Assembly: GCF_004354015.1 (NCBI RefSeq)
Contig: NZ_SMRU01000029.1
Location: 12,398 to 68,536 of the forward strand
Length of the DNA stretch: 56,139 nucleotides
Direction: 5' to 3'
Source of the DNA: Arthrobacter terricola
Lineage (GTDB): Bacteria > Actinomycetota > Actinomycetes > Actinomycetales > Micrococcaceae
A program made the translations under genes and the position numbers. The notes below the pieces were generated by a model, which saw nothing but the letters and a program-made list of their open reading frames with translations, did no database searches and was not told where the DNA came from. This document shows, one piece after another, positions 41,229 through 50,742 of this stretch (position 1 is the stretch's first letter; the number at the start of each line of letters is the position of its first letter).

Positions 41229-43898
41229 ATGGCGGAATGGACGCCGGGCTGGTGGGCACGGACCTTCAGGGGCGCAGGCCGGTGGGTGCTGTCGGTCGGC
41301 GGGGGCCGGCTGCGTATCCGCGGGATCCCGCAGCCGGTCGATGTCGATGTCGATGTCCTCGATGTTCGCGGGTTCCACGCGGATGGCCGCCCGGGGCGGA
41401 TCGTCATCGTTCCCGCCCACGGCCCGGAGGTGGTGCTCTCCGGGATTTCCCGGCGTGCGGCCCGGAAGGCACAACCGGAATTCCGCTCCCACGTGGACGA
41501 ACGCCGTGAGCTCACCACCCTGCTCGCGGCAGCACACGGGCAGGGTGAAGCGGCACTCTCGTGGTGGTCCAGGGTGCAGGAGGTGATGCAGCTGCCCCGG
41601 TGGGTGGACCAGGATGCCATCGACGCGCTCGAACGGATTCGCCCCGACATCGCCGCATGGCTGGCAATCGATGCGGAGCCGCGGTTCCGCGGGTTCTCCA
41701 TGGACGGACGCGAACGCCAGCGCGCCGCGGTCGACGCCTGCCGCACCGCAGACCTGCCCGGATTGGCCGCCCGACGGAACGAAGCGTTCTTCGAGCAGGA
41801 GAAAACGGACCTTGCGGAGTTCTTCCGCACGGTCGAGAAGTCCCCGCTCACCGAGGAACAGACCAGGGCCGCCGTCTGCTTCGACAACCGGGTGCGGGTG
41901 ATCGCGGCGGCCGGCTCCGGCAAGACCTCGACCATGGTCGCACGCGCCGGCTACACCATCCGGCGCGGCATCGCGCAGCCGACTGAGATCCTTGCCCTCG
42001 CCTTCAACAAGAAGGCCGCCGGTGAACTCTCGGAGCGGCTGGCATCCCGCCTCGGCGATGACGGCGGAGCGGTGTGCTCAAGCACCTTCCACGCCTTCGG
42101 ACTGCGCATCATCCGCGAGGCGACCGGCCGCAGGCCCTCCATCCCCGATGATCTGTCCCGCGACAATGGGGTCGGCCGCCTCGCCAAGGCCGTGGACGTC
42201 CTCCGCGACCAGGATCCGTCTTTCCGGCGGGACTGGGACCTCTTCCGGCTCGTGCTCGGCAGGCATCTGCCGGACTTCGGGGACGAGGCTGATCCGGAGA
42301 AGACGGACCGCCGCAGCGGCATCAACGGATTCGAAACCCTCGCCGGGGAGGTCGTCAGGAGCCAGGAAGAGGTGATGATCGCCAACTGGCTGTTCCTGCA
42401 CGGGGTCCGGTACGAGTACGAGCGGCCCTACGTGCATGACGTGGCGGACGCGCACCACCGGCAGTACCAGCCGGACTTCTACTATCCGGAGATCGACGTC
42501 TGGCACGAGCACTGGGCGCTCGGGCCCGACGGTTGCCCGCCGCCGCACTTCGACGGGTACGCCGAGAGCATGGACTGGCGGCGCCGGACCCACGCCCGCT
42601 ATGGCACCCGGCTGATCGAGACGACCTCGGCGACCATCCGCGACGGCTCGGGGTTCGACCACCTGGAACAGGAACTGCGCAGGCACGGCATCCAGCTGAA
42701 CGAAGACCCGCACCGGGAAGCCGTGGGGGAGCCGCCGATCAGCGACGCGGCGATGGTGGCGCTGATGCGCGCCTTCATGTCGCATGCGAAAGGCAACCGG
42801 CTCACTCCTGAGATGCTGGCGCTGCGCGCCGGCCGGACCCTGCGGGCCAGGCTCTTCCTGCGGCTGTACGGTGCCGCTGTGGCCGAGTGGGACCGCCAGT
42901 TGCACGTGTCCAGCCAGATCGATTTCGAGGACATGCTCAACCTCGCCACGGACCACGTCGACTCCGGGCGGTGGGGCAGTCCCTACCGGCTCGTCATGGT
43001 CGACGAGATGCAGGACACCAGCGCTGCCCGTGCGGCACTGGTGCGGGCGCTGCTGAAGGCCCCCGGCACCTACCTGTACGCGGTCGGCGACGACTGGCAG
43101 TCCATCAACCGGTTCGCCGGCTCGGACCTGGGCGTGATGACCCGCTTTGAGGAATGGTTCGGCGCCGGCTCAACGATCCGGCTGGACCGCACCTTCCGGT
43201 CTCCGCAGTCCCTGTGCGACATTGCCGCACGGTTCGTGACGAAGAACCCGGCCCAGCTTTCCAAGGCCGTCGTCTCATCGGCGCCGGACACGGACGGGAC
43301 GGTGCTTGCTGTCAGCGTACGGGACCGCAGCCAATACAGCCTGGCCGTCCGGGAGTACCTGATGGGCATTGACGCCCGGCTCAGTGCGCCGGCCAGCGTG
43401 CTTTTGCTTGGCCGGTATGGCCGTGTCAGGGAGGATGTCGCCTCAGCTCTTGATGCCGGATACGCCCACCTGAGGGTCGAATTCAACACCGTGCACGCTT
43501 CGAAGGGAAAGGAAGCCGATTACGTCGTCGTGCTCGGCCTGGAGCGGAGAGGGTTCCCCAGCACCATCGAGGATGATCCGCTGCTGCAGCTGGCCATGGC
43601 GGAACCCGACCCCTATCCGTACGCCGAGGAACGGCGCCTGTTCTATGTCGCCTTGACCCGTGCCAGGCGGTCGGTGCTCCTGGTCACCCGTGCCGGCACA
43701 GAATCAGCGTTCCTCCTTGAGCTGGTCAGAGACGGCGTGGTCAGGATCCGGTCCGTCAGAGGCGACGACATCACGCCCGTGGTCTGCCCGAAATGCCGGA
43801 AGCGCACCATGAAGGAAAGAGCAGGGCGCTACGGCCGCTTCCTCGGCTGCGCGGGCTATCCGATCTGTACCGGAACGATGAAATCCGCTGCCGGCTAG
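41229..43898 (+). CDS. UvrD/HelD-like helicase with nuclease-like insertion and zinc finger
   Basis: 889 residues. Region 1-190 is a HelD (helicase IV)-type N-terminal domain. SF1 motifs: TEEQTRAAVCFDN (Q motif), AAAGSGKTS (Walker A, Lys232), TFHAFGLRII, VMVDEMQDTS (Asp592-Glu593), AVGDDWQSINRF, HASKGKEADYVVVLG and RRLFYVALTRARRSVLLV. Between motifs lies a PD-(D/E)xK-like insert: EEVMIANWLFLHGVRYEYER, YQPDFYYPEIDVWHEHW (Asp416, Glu427) and RYGTRLIETTSATI; the usual lysine is not obvious. The end is a topoisomerase-type C4 zinc finger (VCPKCRKRTM... GCAGYPICTG). AGGGGG precedes ATG 41229. DNA repair or defence role inferred. Confidence 0.9.
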   Translation: MAEWTPGWWARTFRGAGRWVLSVGGGRLRIRGIPQPVDVDVDVLDVRGFHADGRPGRIVIVPAHGPEVVLSGISRRAARKAQPEFRSHVDERRELTTLLAAAHGQGEAALSWWSRVQEVMQLPRWVDQDAIDALERIRPDIAAWLAIDAEPRFRGFSMDGRERQRAAVDACRTADLPGLAARRNEAFFEQEKTDLAEFFRTVEKSPLTEEQTRAAVCFDNRVRVIAAAGSGKTSTMVARAGYTIRRGIAQPTEILALAFNKKAAGELSERLASRLGDDGGAVCSSTFHAFGLRIIREATGRRPSIPDDLSRDNGVGRLAKAVDVLRDQDPSFRRDWDLFRLVLGRHLPDFGDEADPEKTDRRSGINGFETLAGEVVRSQEEVMIANWLFLHGVRYEYERPYVHDVADAHHRQYQPDFYYPEIDVWHEHWALGPDGCPPPHFDGYAESMDWRRRTHARYGTRLIETTSATIRDGSGFDHLEQELRRHGIQLNEDPHREAVGEPPISDAAMVALMRAFMSHAKGNRLTPEMLALRAGRTLRARLFLRLYGAAVAEWDRQLHVSSQIDFEDMLNLATDHVDSGRWGSPYRLVMVDEMQDTSAARAALVRALLKAPGTYLYAVGDDWQSINRFAGSDLGVMTRFEEWFGAGSTIRLDRTFRSPQSLCDIAARFVTKNPAQLSKAVVSSAPDTDGTVLAVSVRDRSQYSLAVREYLMGIDARLSAPASVLLLGRYGRVREDVASALDAGYAHLRVEFNTVHASKGKEADYVVVLGLERRGFPSTIEDDPLLQLAMAEPDPYPYAEERRLFYVALTRARRSVLLVTRAGTESAFLLELVRDGVVRIRSVRGDDITPVVCPKCRKRTMKERAGRYGRFLGCAGYPICTGTMKSAAG

Positions 43899-44393
43899 GG
43901 GCAGCGGAAGGCGTCCGGGGTATCTGTGGAAACCCAGGGATGCCTACTACTGACAACGGGTACGGCTGCCTTGTTGATGGAATCCATTGGGCATGTGATG
44001 GCGAACACAGCTATGGTGGAATGTGTGCCGTTCAACGGCGATCGGCGCACCTAAAGGCGAGTCGTCAGTGCGACGGCCGCAGATCGATGTCGAGGCAGGA
44101 CGCGCCATTGAGATATGCGTTCCCGGGAACACGGTCCCGGTTCCGAGGTCGATTTCGGCGAAAACCGGGTCGGGCTGAACGGTGTGTAGAGCAAATGACG
44201 TTTTCGGTTTCCGGCGCCTCATTTGAGTAAGTTCATTTACCGTGTGTTTCCGATGCATGCCCTGAATTGCCTTCTTGTGGGCCATATCGAGGGGTCGACG
44301 GCTTGTCTGAGAGTTCGACGCGGTCCAGGTACTCCGGGGACCAGAAGCGTGTCTGGGTTTACGGGAGAGGATCGCCCCTGGACAATCGTCAGT
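43899..44393. other. intergenic, nothing recognised
   Basis: No supported gene between the helicase and the convergent EcsC gene; open frames are short and without ribosome sites. No clear hairpin or tRNA. Confidence 0.35.
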
Positions 44394-45419
44394 TTAGTGA
44401 TCACCTTCTGTGGCGTCGGCCGGGAGGTCATCGTCCGGGTCGGTAGTCAGCGCGACTGGTAACGGCAACCCATACTTTTCGCACAGGAATCGGGTCTGGC
44501 AGTACCGCTGGGCATCAGCGGCAACATTTCCGAGGATCGTGGAGTTCATGCCGGCACCAATGAAAACACCGACGAACGGGACGACTTTGGCCACGTTTTC
44601 TACGGGAACCTTGGAACCGGCCGGACCTAGCTGCTGCATCAACTTCTCCAGAGCCGCCAGCAGGCGATGGTCTGCGCGGAGCTTGTCGGACCATCGTACG
44701 CGTCCCTTGATCGCGTCGGCCGCGCGTGCGACGTCACGCAAAGGCTCTGCTTTGGCTGCTTGTGCCATGAAGGACCGGCGGACCAGACGTTGGATGAAGA
44801 TCTGCTCATCGGGATCTTTGGCGTCGTAGCCGTAGGAGTAGGCGATGCGCGCTGCGATCGACGCGCTCAGCACCTGGATGACAAGGACATCCGCCGTCAT
44901 CGCGATTGGAATACCGGCGACAGGAACCAGAGCCAGCAATCCCATGGCACCGCCCTCGATTGCCCCGGCGGTTCGCCACGTGAGGGTGTTAAGGGTCAGT
45001 AGCCGGTCGCAGACCTTGAGGTCCTGCTGTCGCAGTTCGGTGAAACTGTTAATTTCGAGGCCACGCTTTCGCGCGAGCTTCTCGACGCTTTTCGGGTCGT
45101 TGAGCTCCAAAGCCCAGTCGTTGACAAGCTCAAGCAGCCCTGCCGCGGCTTCAATTGCTGGGCGAACTGCCTTGTTTGCTACAGCCGTGCCCGCGCGACG
45201 GATCGGTTTCATGACTGCCCCTGGGACGGCAGCCTCTACCCGGTTGGCTGCGTTTCCCGCGACCACACCGGTTCGGGTGAGTGCGGTGCTCGCCCAGTTT
45301 GGCAGACCGCGGCGATTATTGCGGCGCCGCCAGTGTGTGTTGAGTTTGTCCCATACTTGCCCTTCGTACGCGCTCATTGATGCTGCGTCATCGACGAGCG
45401 GGTCGGTGTATGTACTCAT
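44394..45419 (-). CDS. EcsC-family protein
   Basis: 341 residues. Ala-rich amphipathic helical protein with the EcsC core: LLTLNTLTWRTAGAIEGGAM, GLLALVPVAGIPIAMTADVL (hydrophobic, membrane-active), and a second segment VENVAKVVPFVGVFIGAGMN then STILGNVAADAQRYCQTRFL. EcsC proteins are peripheral or integral membrane proteins of poorly known function; they occur with secretion genes and in toxin or defence contexts. GGGGGATCA precedes the ATG. Stands alone between the helicase and NYN genes. Confidence 0.85.
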   Translation of the reverse strand: MSTYTDPLVDDAASMSAYEGQVWDKLNTHWRRRNNRRGLPNWASTALTRTGVVAGNAANRVEAAVPGAVMKPIRRAGTAVANKAVRPAIEAAAGLLELVNDWALELNDPKSVEKLARKRGLEINSFTELRQQDLKVCDRLLTLNTLTWRTAGAIEGGAMGLLALVPVAGIPIAMTADVLVIQVLSASIAARIAYSYGYDAKDPDEQIFIQRLVRRSFMAQAAKAEPLRDVARAADAIKGRVRWSDKLRADHRLLAALEKLMQQLGPAGSKVPVENVAKVVPFVGVFIGAGMNSTILGNVAADAQRYCQTRFLCEKYGLPLPVALTTDPDDDLPADATEGDH

Positions 45420-45575
45420 TGATCCCCCATTTCAACAGTCTCTGGATCCATGATGCCCTACCAACGGGCGGACTTCGCGGCGCGGCGTTGGCTCGTGCCG
45501 CGCCCGTTTCCGTCGACCGGCGGCGTCTTTCACCTGCTCACCGGCTTGTAGAGATCGGGGGGTATCATCGGGGCC

Positions 45576-46598
45576 ATGGTTTCCCAGCGCGCAGTCTTCG
45601 TCGATGCAGGTTTCCTTCTGGCTGTGGGCGGCACGCAGGTGGTGGGAACGTCCCTCCGGTCCGCCTTCCGCGTCGATTACGGGAAGTTGATCGCCGGAAT
45701 CATGAAGTGCACGGAGGAGCACTCCGGCGTGGAACATCTGCGCACGTACTGGTATGACGCCTCGAAGGACGCGTTGTTCACCGATCAGCACAAACAGATC
45801 GGCCTGCTGCCAGGGGTGAAGGTCAGGCTCGGCAGGATCTCCTTCAACGGCGAGCAGAAAGGCGTTGACCTGAAGCTGGGCCTGGACCTGGTCGGGGTGG
45901 CCCGCAACCGGGCAGCCTCGGTTGCCTACCTGGTCTCCGGCGACGACGACCTGGCCGAGGCCGTCGAGGAAGCCCAGGACCTGGGCATGAAGGTCGTGCT
46001 GGTCGGTGTCGCCGACTCAGCCCAGCGGCTCGGGGTGATGTCGGTCGCCGAGCACCTGGCGCTGCGGGTGGACAGCATCATCACCTTGCCAGCGGAACTG
46101 ATCGAGGAGTGCTTCACGAGAATCGTCAAAGACGCGCCGCGTCCGGTGCCGGTGCCGGTGCCGGTGCCCGCGTCTGTTAGTTCAGATACTGCCCTTGCCG
46201 GCCATCCGGTGCCACGGCCTTTGCCGAGGCCGGGTGCGCCGATGGCCAAACCGGCTCCGCCGGGCAGGCCGCTCCACCACATGCCGAGCCGCCCGCACCA
46301 CGCGGAGGCGCACCTCGTCTACAGCTCCGGGGGCACCGGGACTCCAACGTTCCCGGAAGATACCCTCCTGGATGTCGCCCAGGACGTGGGGGAGAGCGTC
46401 GCCGCCAGCTGGTACGGCTCGGTCACCCAAGGCGAACTGAACGAACTGCTCGCGGACCGCCCTATTCTTCCCGTCGAAATCGACCGGGTTCTGCTGAAAG
46501 ACTGCGCGCAGCGGATCGGTGAAACCAAAACCGACCTGCAAGGAGTCCGCAAAGCCCTGCGCACCGCGTTCTGGGAGAAACTGGACGCACTCATGTAA
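45576..46598 (+). CDS. NYN-domain (LabA/PIN-like) protein
   Basis: 340 residues. N-terminal NYN nuclease-like domain (1-175): AVFVDAGFLL (first Asp), QKGVDLKLGLDLVGVARNR (central Asp residues), YLVSGDDDLAEAVEEAQDLG and MKVVLVGV; the acidic quartet looks intact, so RNase activity is plausible. A Pro/Val linker with PVPVPVPVPA (about 190-200) joins a C-terminal helical domain (about 260-340; GELNELLADRPILPVEIDRV), OST-HTH/LOTUS-like in outline only. NYN proteins act in RNA processing and in defence. Confidence 0.85.
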   Translation: MVSQRAVFVDAGFLLAVGGTQVVGTSLRSAFRVDYGKLIAGIMKCTEEHSGVEHLRTYWYDASKDALFTDQHKQIGLLPGVKVRLGRISFNGEQKGVDLKLGLDLVGVARNRAASVAYLVSGDDDLAEAVEEAQDLGMKVVLVGVADSAQRLGVMSVAEHLALRVDSIITLPAELIEECFTRIVKDAPRPVPVPVPVPASVSSDTALAGHPVPRPLPRPGAPMAKPAPPGRPLHHMPSRPHHAEAHLVYSSGGTGTPTFPEDTLLDVAQDVGESVAASWYGSVTQGELNELLADRPILPVEIDRVLLKDCAQRIGETKTDLQGVRKALRTAFWEKLDALM

Positions 46599-46762
46599 GG
46601 GGATGCTGTGCGATCCGCAGAAGAACAAGGAAGTCCAGATTCGCCTTTACAAGCTTTTGGATGGTTTTTAGGAATCCACTAAAGATGCTGCCAGTCCACA
46701 ACCTTGGGGCGGATTGGTCTTTGAGATGCCGTGGATGAATGCTGCGGGCTCGTCGGATGGAA

Positions 46763-47806
46763 CTAGACACCGGCCGTCCGGGCTGGGAGTGGCGAATATT
46801 CCTCCAGTAGCACCCCTGCGATGACGAAGGCCTCCCGGACTTCATGGTTGGTCGGCTGCCACCCTGCGTGAACGGCCTTGTTGCGCGGCTTGGCTAGTTG
46901 TTTGCCGACCTTATCGAGCGTGGGACCGTCCTTTTTGGCGTCAATCTTTTGCAGCAACTTGACCATGCCGTACAGACCATTTGCGTTCTCGACGATGAGT
47001 TCGCGTGCTTCAGCCGTCAGTTGAGCCAACCGCTGGTGTATGGCCCCGGTCAAGGCGACCTCGGCGGCAGTCGCAGCCTCTATGACCGCTAGTCTGTCGT
47101 CAAAGGTCTTGGCCCCTTGTAGGTAGAGCACCCACTCGGCCGGGGGGTGTTCATCGGCGGTAGCTTTTTCGAATGCGAGTGCCAGGGTCCCTTCGCTTAT
47201 TGCACGGGCAGCCGAGGTCACATACATCCTCTCAACAGGTGACCACCCGCTTGCAATACCGCTGGCGTCCGGCGCGCCAATCGTGCCGGTCGTGCCGGGA
47301 TAGGACTCCTGGAGGTTTGTCAGGTTCAGGTCGTTCCAAAGCTCAATCCAAGAGATGGCGATGCCGTACCACTGGTTGAATTCCTGCCCAAAGGTTTCTG
47401 CGAAATCCGGCAATTCGTTAGGGCTGATTTCGGCATCAACTTCAACGACTACCGCCGACACCCTCCCGATTACCGGTTCGACACCTGATGCGGGCATCGA
47501 ACTCTCGGTGTGTCCCCATGCCCGGGGACCGCCGTGGGCTTGTGTAAACGGGCTTTCAAGGGGATCGAGCAAGGGCAGCGCCGGAAGGAGGGGCCCGGCA
47601 GGCAGTACGGGCATTAGGAGGTTGAAACGCCCCAAGGCGACCTTTCCTACAAACTTGGTCCCCAAGGCTTCTGGCAACAAGGGAAGTTCGGAGGGTAGCG
47701 ACACGACCGACGTCAATGCTTTGACCATGAATGAATCGTACTGGGGAGCATCCACGGGCCGTCGATCTAGCTCCTGCCGGCTGTGCAAAAGTAATCGTTG
47801 GATCAT
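46763..47806 (-). CDS. HEPN-motif hypothetical protein
   Basis: 347 residues. The N-terminal ~150 are beta/Pro-rich (VVSLPSELPLLPEALG, VIGRVSAVVVEVDAEI); the C-terminal half is helical and ends KQLAKPRNKAVHAGWQPTNH, where R-N-K-A-V-H fits the R-x4-H motif of HEPN ribonucleases, as in Apea/Swt1-type and RES/abortive-infection proteins. Start uncertain: ATG 47806 is given, ATG 47728 is possible, both with weak ribosome sites. Located after the NYN gene on the opposite strand. Ribonuclease effector is a hypothesis. Confidence 0.6.
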   Translation of the reverse strand: MIQRLLLHSRQELDRRPVDAPQYDSFMVKALTSVVSLPSELPLLPEALGTKFVGKVALGRFNLLMPVLPAGPLLPALPLLDPLESPFTQAHGGPRAWGHTESSMPASGVEPVIGRVSAVVVEVDAEISPNELPDFAETFGQEFNQWYGIAISWIELWNDLNLTNLQESYPGTTGTIGAPDASGIASGWSPVERMYVTSAARAISEGTLALAFEKATADEHPPAEWVLYLQGAKTFDDRLAVIEAATAAEVALTGAIHQRLAQLTAEARELIVENANGLYGMVKLLQKIDAKKDGPTLDKVGKQLAKPRNKAVHAGWQPTNHEVREAFVIAGVLLEEYSPLPARTAGV

Positions 47807-47929
47807 GAACTTCGGATTCAAACATCAGGGTCACCCGATCGTCGGTCTACGCGACAGGGACTTTCTTGAGCCGCAGGATGCGGATGGTCCAAAGGCTGTA
47901 GTACGCCTGAACCAAGGCCCAACAGAGTT

Positions 47930-48376
47930 TCACGGGGTCGGTCGGGGGCCGCTAAGGAAGACCATGTCCAGCCCGATCGACGCCACGGAGACCACAATGG
48001 CGGCAATCAGCGATGACCGGGCAGTGCTTTTGAGGGTGTCGAGGTTCCAGATCCCGATGATCATGCCGGCGAGGGAGACCACTGTGAAGGCCACGATCAT
48101 GGTGATGATTTCCGCGATCGACCCGGCCGCCGGCGGCATGCCAGAGACGCTGTCGTCCTGCACCTGCCCGTTGATGGCCATGACATTCGCGAACGTGAAC
48201 AATTCGGTGGCGCCGCCGGTGAGCAGCTGGTTGAGGCCCGTCCAGAACCGCCAATGCCGTGACTTGGATGCGTTGCGGGGACTGAGAACAGGCTCCTCGA
48301 CGGTCCGCTGCGGCCTCACATGGAGCAGCTCCGGCGCGTTAGCCTCATCGGTCTGCGGTCGTGTTCCCTGGTCCAT
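47930..48376 (-). CDS. small membrane protein (148 aa)
   Basis: Charged N-terminus (about 1-45), then at least two and perhaps three hydrophobic spans: LNQLLTGGATELFTFANVMA (weak), AEIITMIVAFTVVSLAGMII and LIAAIVVSVASIGLDMVFLS. No family recognised. GGGGCGC lies before the ATG. It overlaps nothing and is divergent from the gene at 48543. Confidence 0.65.
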   Translation of the reverse strand: MDQGTRPQTDEANAPELLHVRPQRTVEEPVLSPRNASKSRHWRFWTGLNQLLTGGATELFTFANVMAINGQVQDDSVSGMPPAAGSIAEIITMIVAFTVVSLAGMIIGIWNLDTLKSTARSSLIAAIVVSVASIGLDMVFLSGPRPTP

Positions 48377-48542
48377 ATTGCGCCCCCTCGCCCTGTCCTG
48401 TGCCCTCCAGCAAGGGAACCTACGGCGGGCGGTTTTGCCGAGTCTGTCATGTCACACACGGCCGAAGCTTCGGATAGTCTTCATCAGAAGTGCTGAAAGA
48501 ACACGGCTCTTCCCCTGGCACTGTTTACGCGGAAGGCAGCTC

Positions 48543-49016
48543 TTGAGCACCGAAACCCCGATGACGAAAACTCCGGATAAGAACCGATTGCTTTTGATCG
48601 GCGGGATCATTGTGATCATGCTGCTCGCAATCATTGCTTGGGCTGTCGCCTCTCAAACAATTACGGCCAACAATAAAGCCGCGGCTGAGGCCAGCGCCTC
48701 AACCTCGGTGTCTGCCCAGGCCTCTGCCTTGGCTAAGGCCGCAGACGATGCGCAAAAGGCGATCGACATTCAGCTACAGGAGGATCAGGAAAACGCCGGC
48801 AGCGTCTGCGTTCGCCGCGTTCTCCAAGCTGTACCAGACGCAACGATGCAGCCTGGAAAGACGGAAACCACCCAGGCGGCAGATGGAAGCTGGCATACCG
48901 TGGGAGGCTGGACAAACCCCAAGAACACCTTTCCAATGCAGCTTGAGTGCTCATCTACAAAAGCCAGCGGTGATAGCTGGAACGTCTTCCTTGTCAAGCC
49001 TGCCGCAGGCCAGTGA
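48543..49016 (+). CDS. membrane-anchored extracellular protein (157 aa)
   Basis: One membrane span near the start (LLLIGGIIVIMLLAIIAWAV), an Ala/Ser-rich coiled stalk (NNKAAAEASASTSVSAQASA) and an outside domain with two Cys (VCVRRVL, QLECSS) and Trp residues. TTG start at 48543 is chosen because GGAAGG lies 6 bases upstream; ATG 48561 is an in-frame alternative. Role unknown. Confidence 0.65.
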   Translation: MSTETPMTKTPDKNRLLLIGGIIVIMLLAIIAWAVASQTITANNKAAAEASASTSVSAQASALAKAADDAQKAIDIQLQEDQENAGSVCVRRVLQAVPDATMQPGKTETTQAADGSWHTVGGWTNPKNTFPMQLECSSTKASGDSWNVFLVKPAAGQ

Positions 49017-49148
49017 AGAAGTGCAATGTTCAGCACAACTGGCCGGGTGAGTGTCGGGCGCACACACGGCGGCGGCCTCAGAGGCTTGCGGAAATGAGCC
49101 GTTTGTATCCGACCGCCTTCACCCGTGACCCGAACTAAGGGGAACACC

Positions 49149-49799
49149 GTGCTCAAATCGTGGAAACTTATAGTCGCAGCAGCTACAGTCGCTATAGTCT
49201 TAGGCGTCGTCGCCGTGGTCATCGTTGTTTCACTCTTCATGCACGGCGCAACCGATACTGCGCCACCCAACGCGGCCGAATGGTTGAGTGCGATCTCAAC
49301 GTTCTGGGGATCGGTTGCCGCCGCTATCGGTGCAATTGGCACGGCAGGCGCTCTGTGGCTTGGTGCCATCGCGTACAACCGCCAGACCAAAGATCAGCAC
49401 CGGTCGCAAGCAGCAACGGTGACTGTACATCGCGGTCTTAAAGACGCCTTGGACGGCCAGCACACGGTGCGAATCGATCTTGCGAACCAGCTTCCCATCT
49501 TCAATGTCGAACTTATCTGTTTCGACCCGGACCGTGGAGTCCTCGAGACGTTCGTTAAACATGTGGTGACGAGCCAAGGTTTGGTCCACCCCGTTGATGA
49601 CGCTTTGCCGCTACATGAGGTTTCCGTGACATTCACCGATAGCTCCGGGATTCGATGGACACGTTGGTCCAAGGGGAAACTCATTGAGGTTGGACCGGAG
49701 CCGGAAGACTTCGACATCGTGGAGACACCGGTTCCCTCACATGAAGAACGGAACAAGCTTCTCCAGAAACGGATGGCACGCCGGGCTGCTGATGGCTGA
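49149..49799 (+). CDS. membrane protein with C-terminal soluble domain (216 aa)
   Basis: Two spans: LIVAAATVAIVLGVVAVVIV and STFWGSVAAAIGAIGTAGAL, then a cytoplasmic domain (TVTVHRGLKDALDGQHTVRI, LICFDPDRGVLETFVKHVVT). The second span followed by AYNRQTKDQ resembles phage/plasmid small membrane proteins. GTG start with AGGGGAA 5 bases upstream. No function assigned. Confidence 0.65.
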   Translation: MLKSWKLIVAAATVAIVLGVVAVVIVVSLFMHGATDTAPPNAAEWLSAISTFWGSVAAAIGAIGTAGALWLGAIAYNRQTKDQHRSQAATVTVHRGLKDALDGQHTVRIDLANQLPIFNVELICFDPDRGVLETFVKHVVTSQGLVHPVDDALPLHEVSVTFTDSSGIRWTRWSKGKLIEVGPEPEDFDIVETPVPSHEERNKLLQKRMARRAADG

Positions 49800-49916
49800 G
49801 GGCATGACGAATCAAGAAATCTCAAAGTCTGGCAGCTCAGGACACTCGCGCATCAAGGTGAACCACGTCCCGGTTCAACGCCTTGGGGACGGCCTAAGGA
49901 CGATCCCGACGGCGCT

Positions 49917-50605
49917 TCACGGGTTTTCGTCGATCCTGCGTTTGCGGGCGCGGATGAAGTCGTTGCTGGCCTGTAGATAGTTCAGGTACTCCTCGGCGGT
50001 ACCCGGAACGGCCGGCGTGCTGAAGTCCGCGAACGGGTGGAAGACCGGATGGTCCGGCCGTCATCCTCCACGAGGTCATCAAGCATGAAGAATTTGACGT
50101 ACCCGGGGAAGTCTTCGAACAGGGCGAAGAAATCCGCATACCTGCGGAGCGCGTCCGCGAGAGGGTTCGGCTGACCCAGGTAATGGCGGCGGATGCATTC
50201 CAAAGTCAGGTCAAAGCGATCGGCGATTTTGGCGTGGAACCCGCGTGCACCGTTGATGGTCTGCCTGCCGCCGACGACGTTGCCCGGGAACACCAAGGTG
50301 CTTCCGACCGTGTAGCCGGAGTACTCCGGCAGCTCATTCTCCGGGATCTCCCGGACGACAGCCCATGCTCTTTTGCGCAGCCTGGTGGTGATGGTATCGC
50401 TGGCGAGATGGAAGACACCCACAGGGGAGCGGTGCACCAGGTACTGGCGGCCCTCGGGTGCCACGTCGAACCGGGCCCCGTTGGGCAGCTCCTTGCTCCA
50501 CAACAGCTGGTGGTACCGGCGCAGGGTCGGGCTGAACGAATCAGGGTCCTTGCCTGCCGGGGTATCCGAGTTGAAGTCGAACGACGTGTCAACGCCTGAG
50601 GTCAT
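49917..50605 (-). pseudogene. DUF6994-like protein, frameshifted near the C-terminus
   Basis: The frame from 50605 reads FDFNSDTPAGKDPDSFSPTL, RRYHQLLWSKELPNGARFDV, GGRQTINGARGFHAKIADRF and YADFFALFEDFPGYVKFFML, a well-conserved family of unknown function (DUF6994 by recollection). After LVEDDGRTIR the frame shifts; restoring one T at about 50052 gives FFHPFADFSTPAVP, then EYLNYLQASNDFIRARKRRI and a stop at 49917. Length 689 is one short of a multiple of three. May be an assembly error. Confidence 0.75.
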
Positions 50606-50742
50606 TTAGTCATCCCTCCAGTTCGAGCACATTCGCGCTTATGCCAACACGAGCCGATGCACAAAATCTCCCTTTCATCGGGACGGCCGAACGGCTCCGG
50701 CGAATTCGGCCTTCGAGCGGTTTCGGCAATGGGTCGGTGTGC

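Noticed and set aside
43899..44393. Possible group II intron or structured RNA
   Set aside because: No domain V-like hairpin or intron-encoded protein was found.
47355..49016. 553-codon plus-strand frame ending in the membrane-anchored protein
   Set aside because: Most of it is antisense to the HEPN-motif and membrane-protein genes; only the part from 48543 has a ribosome site and protein-like sequence.
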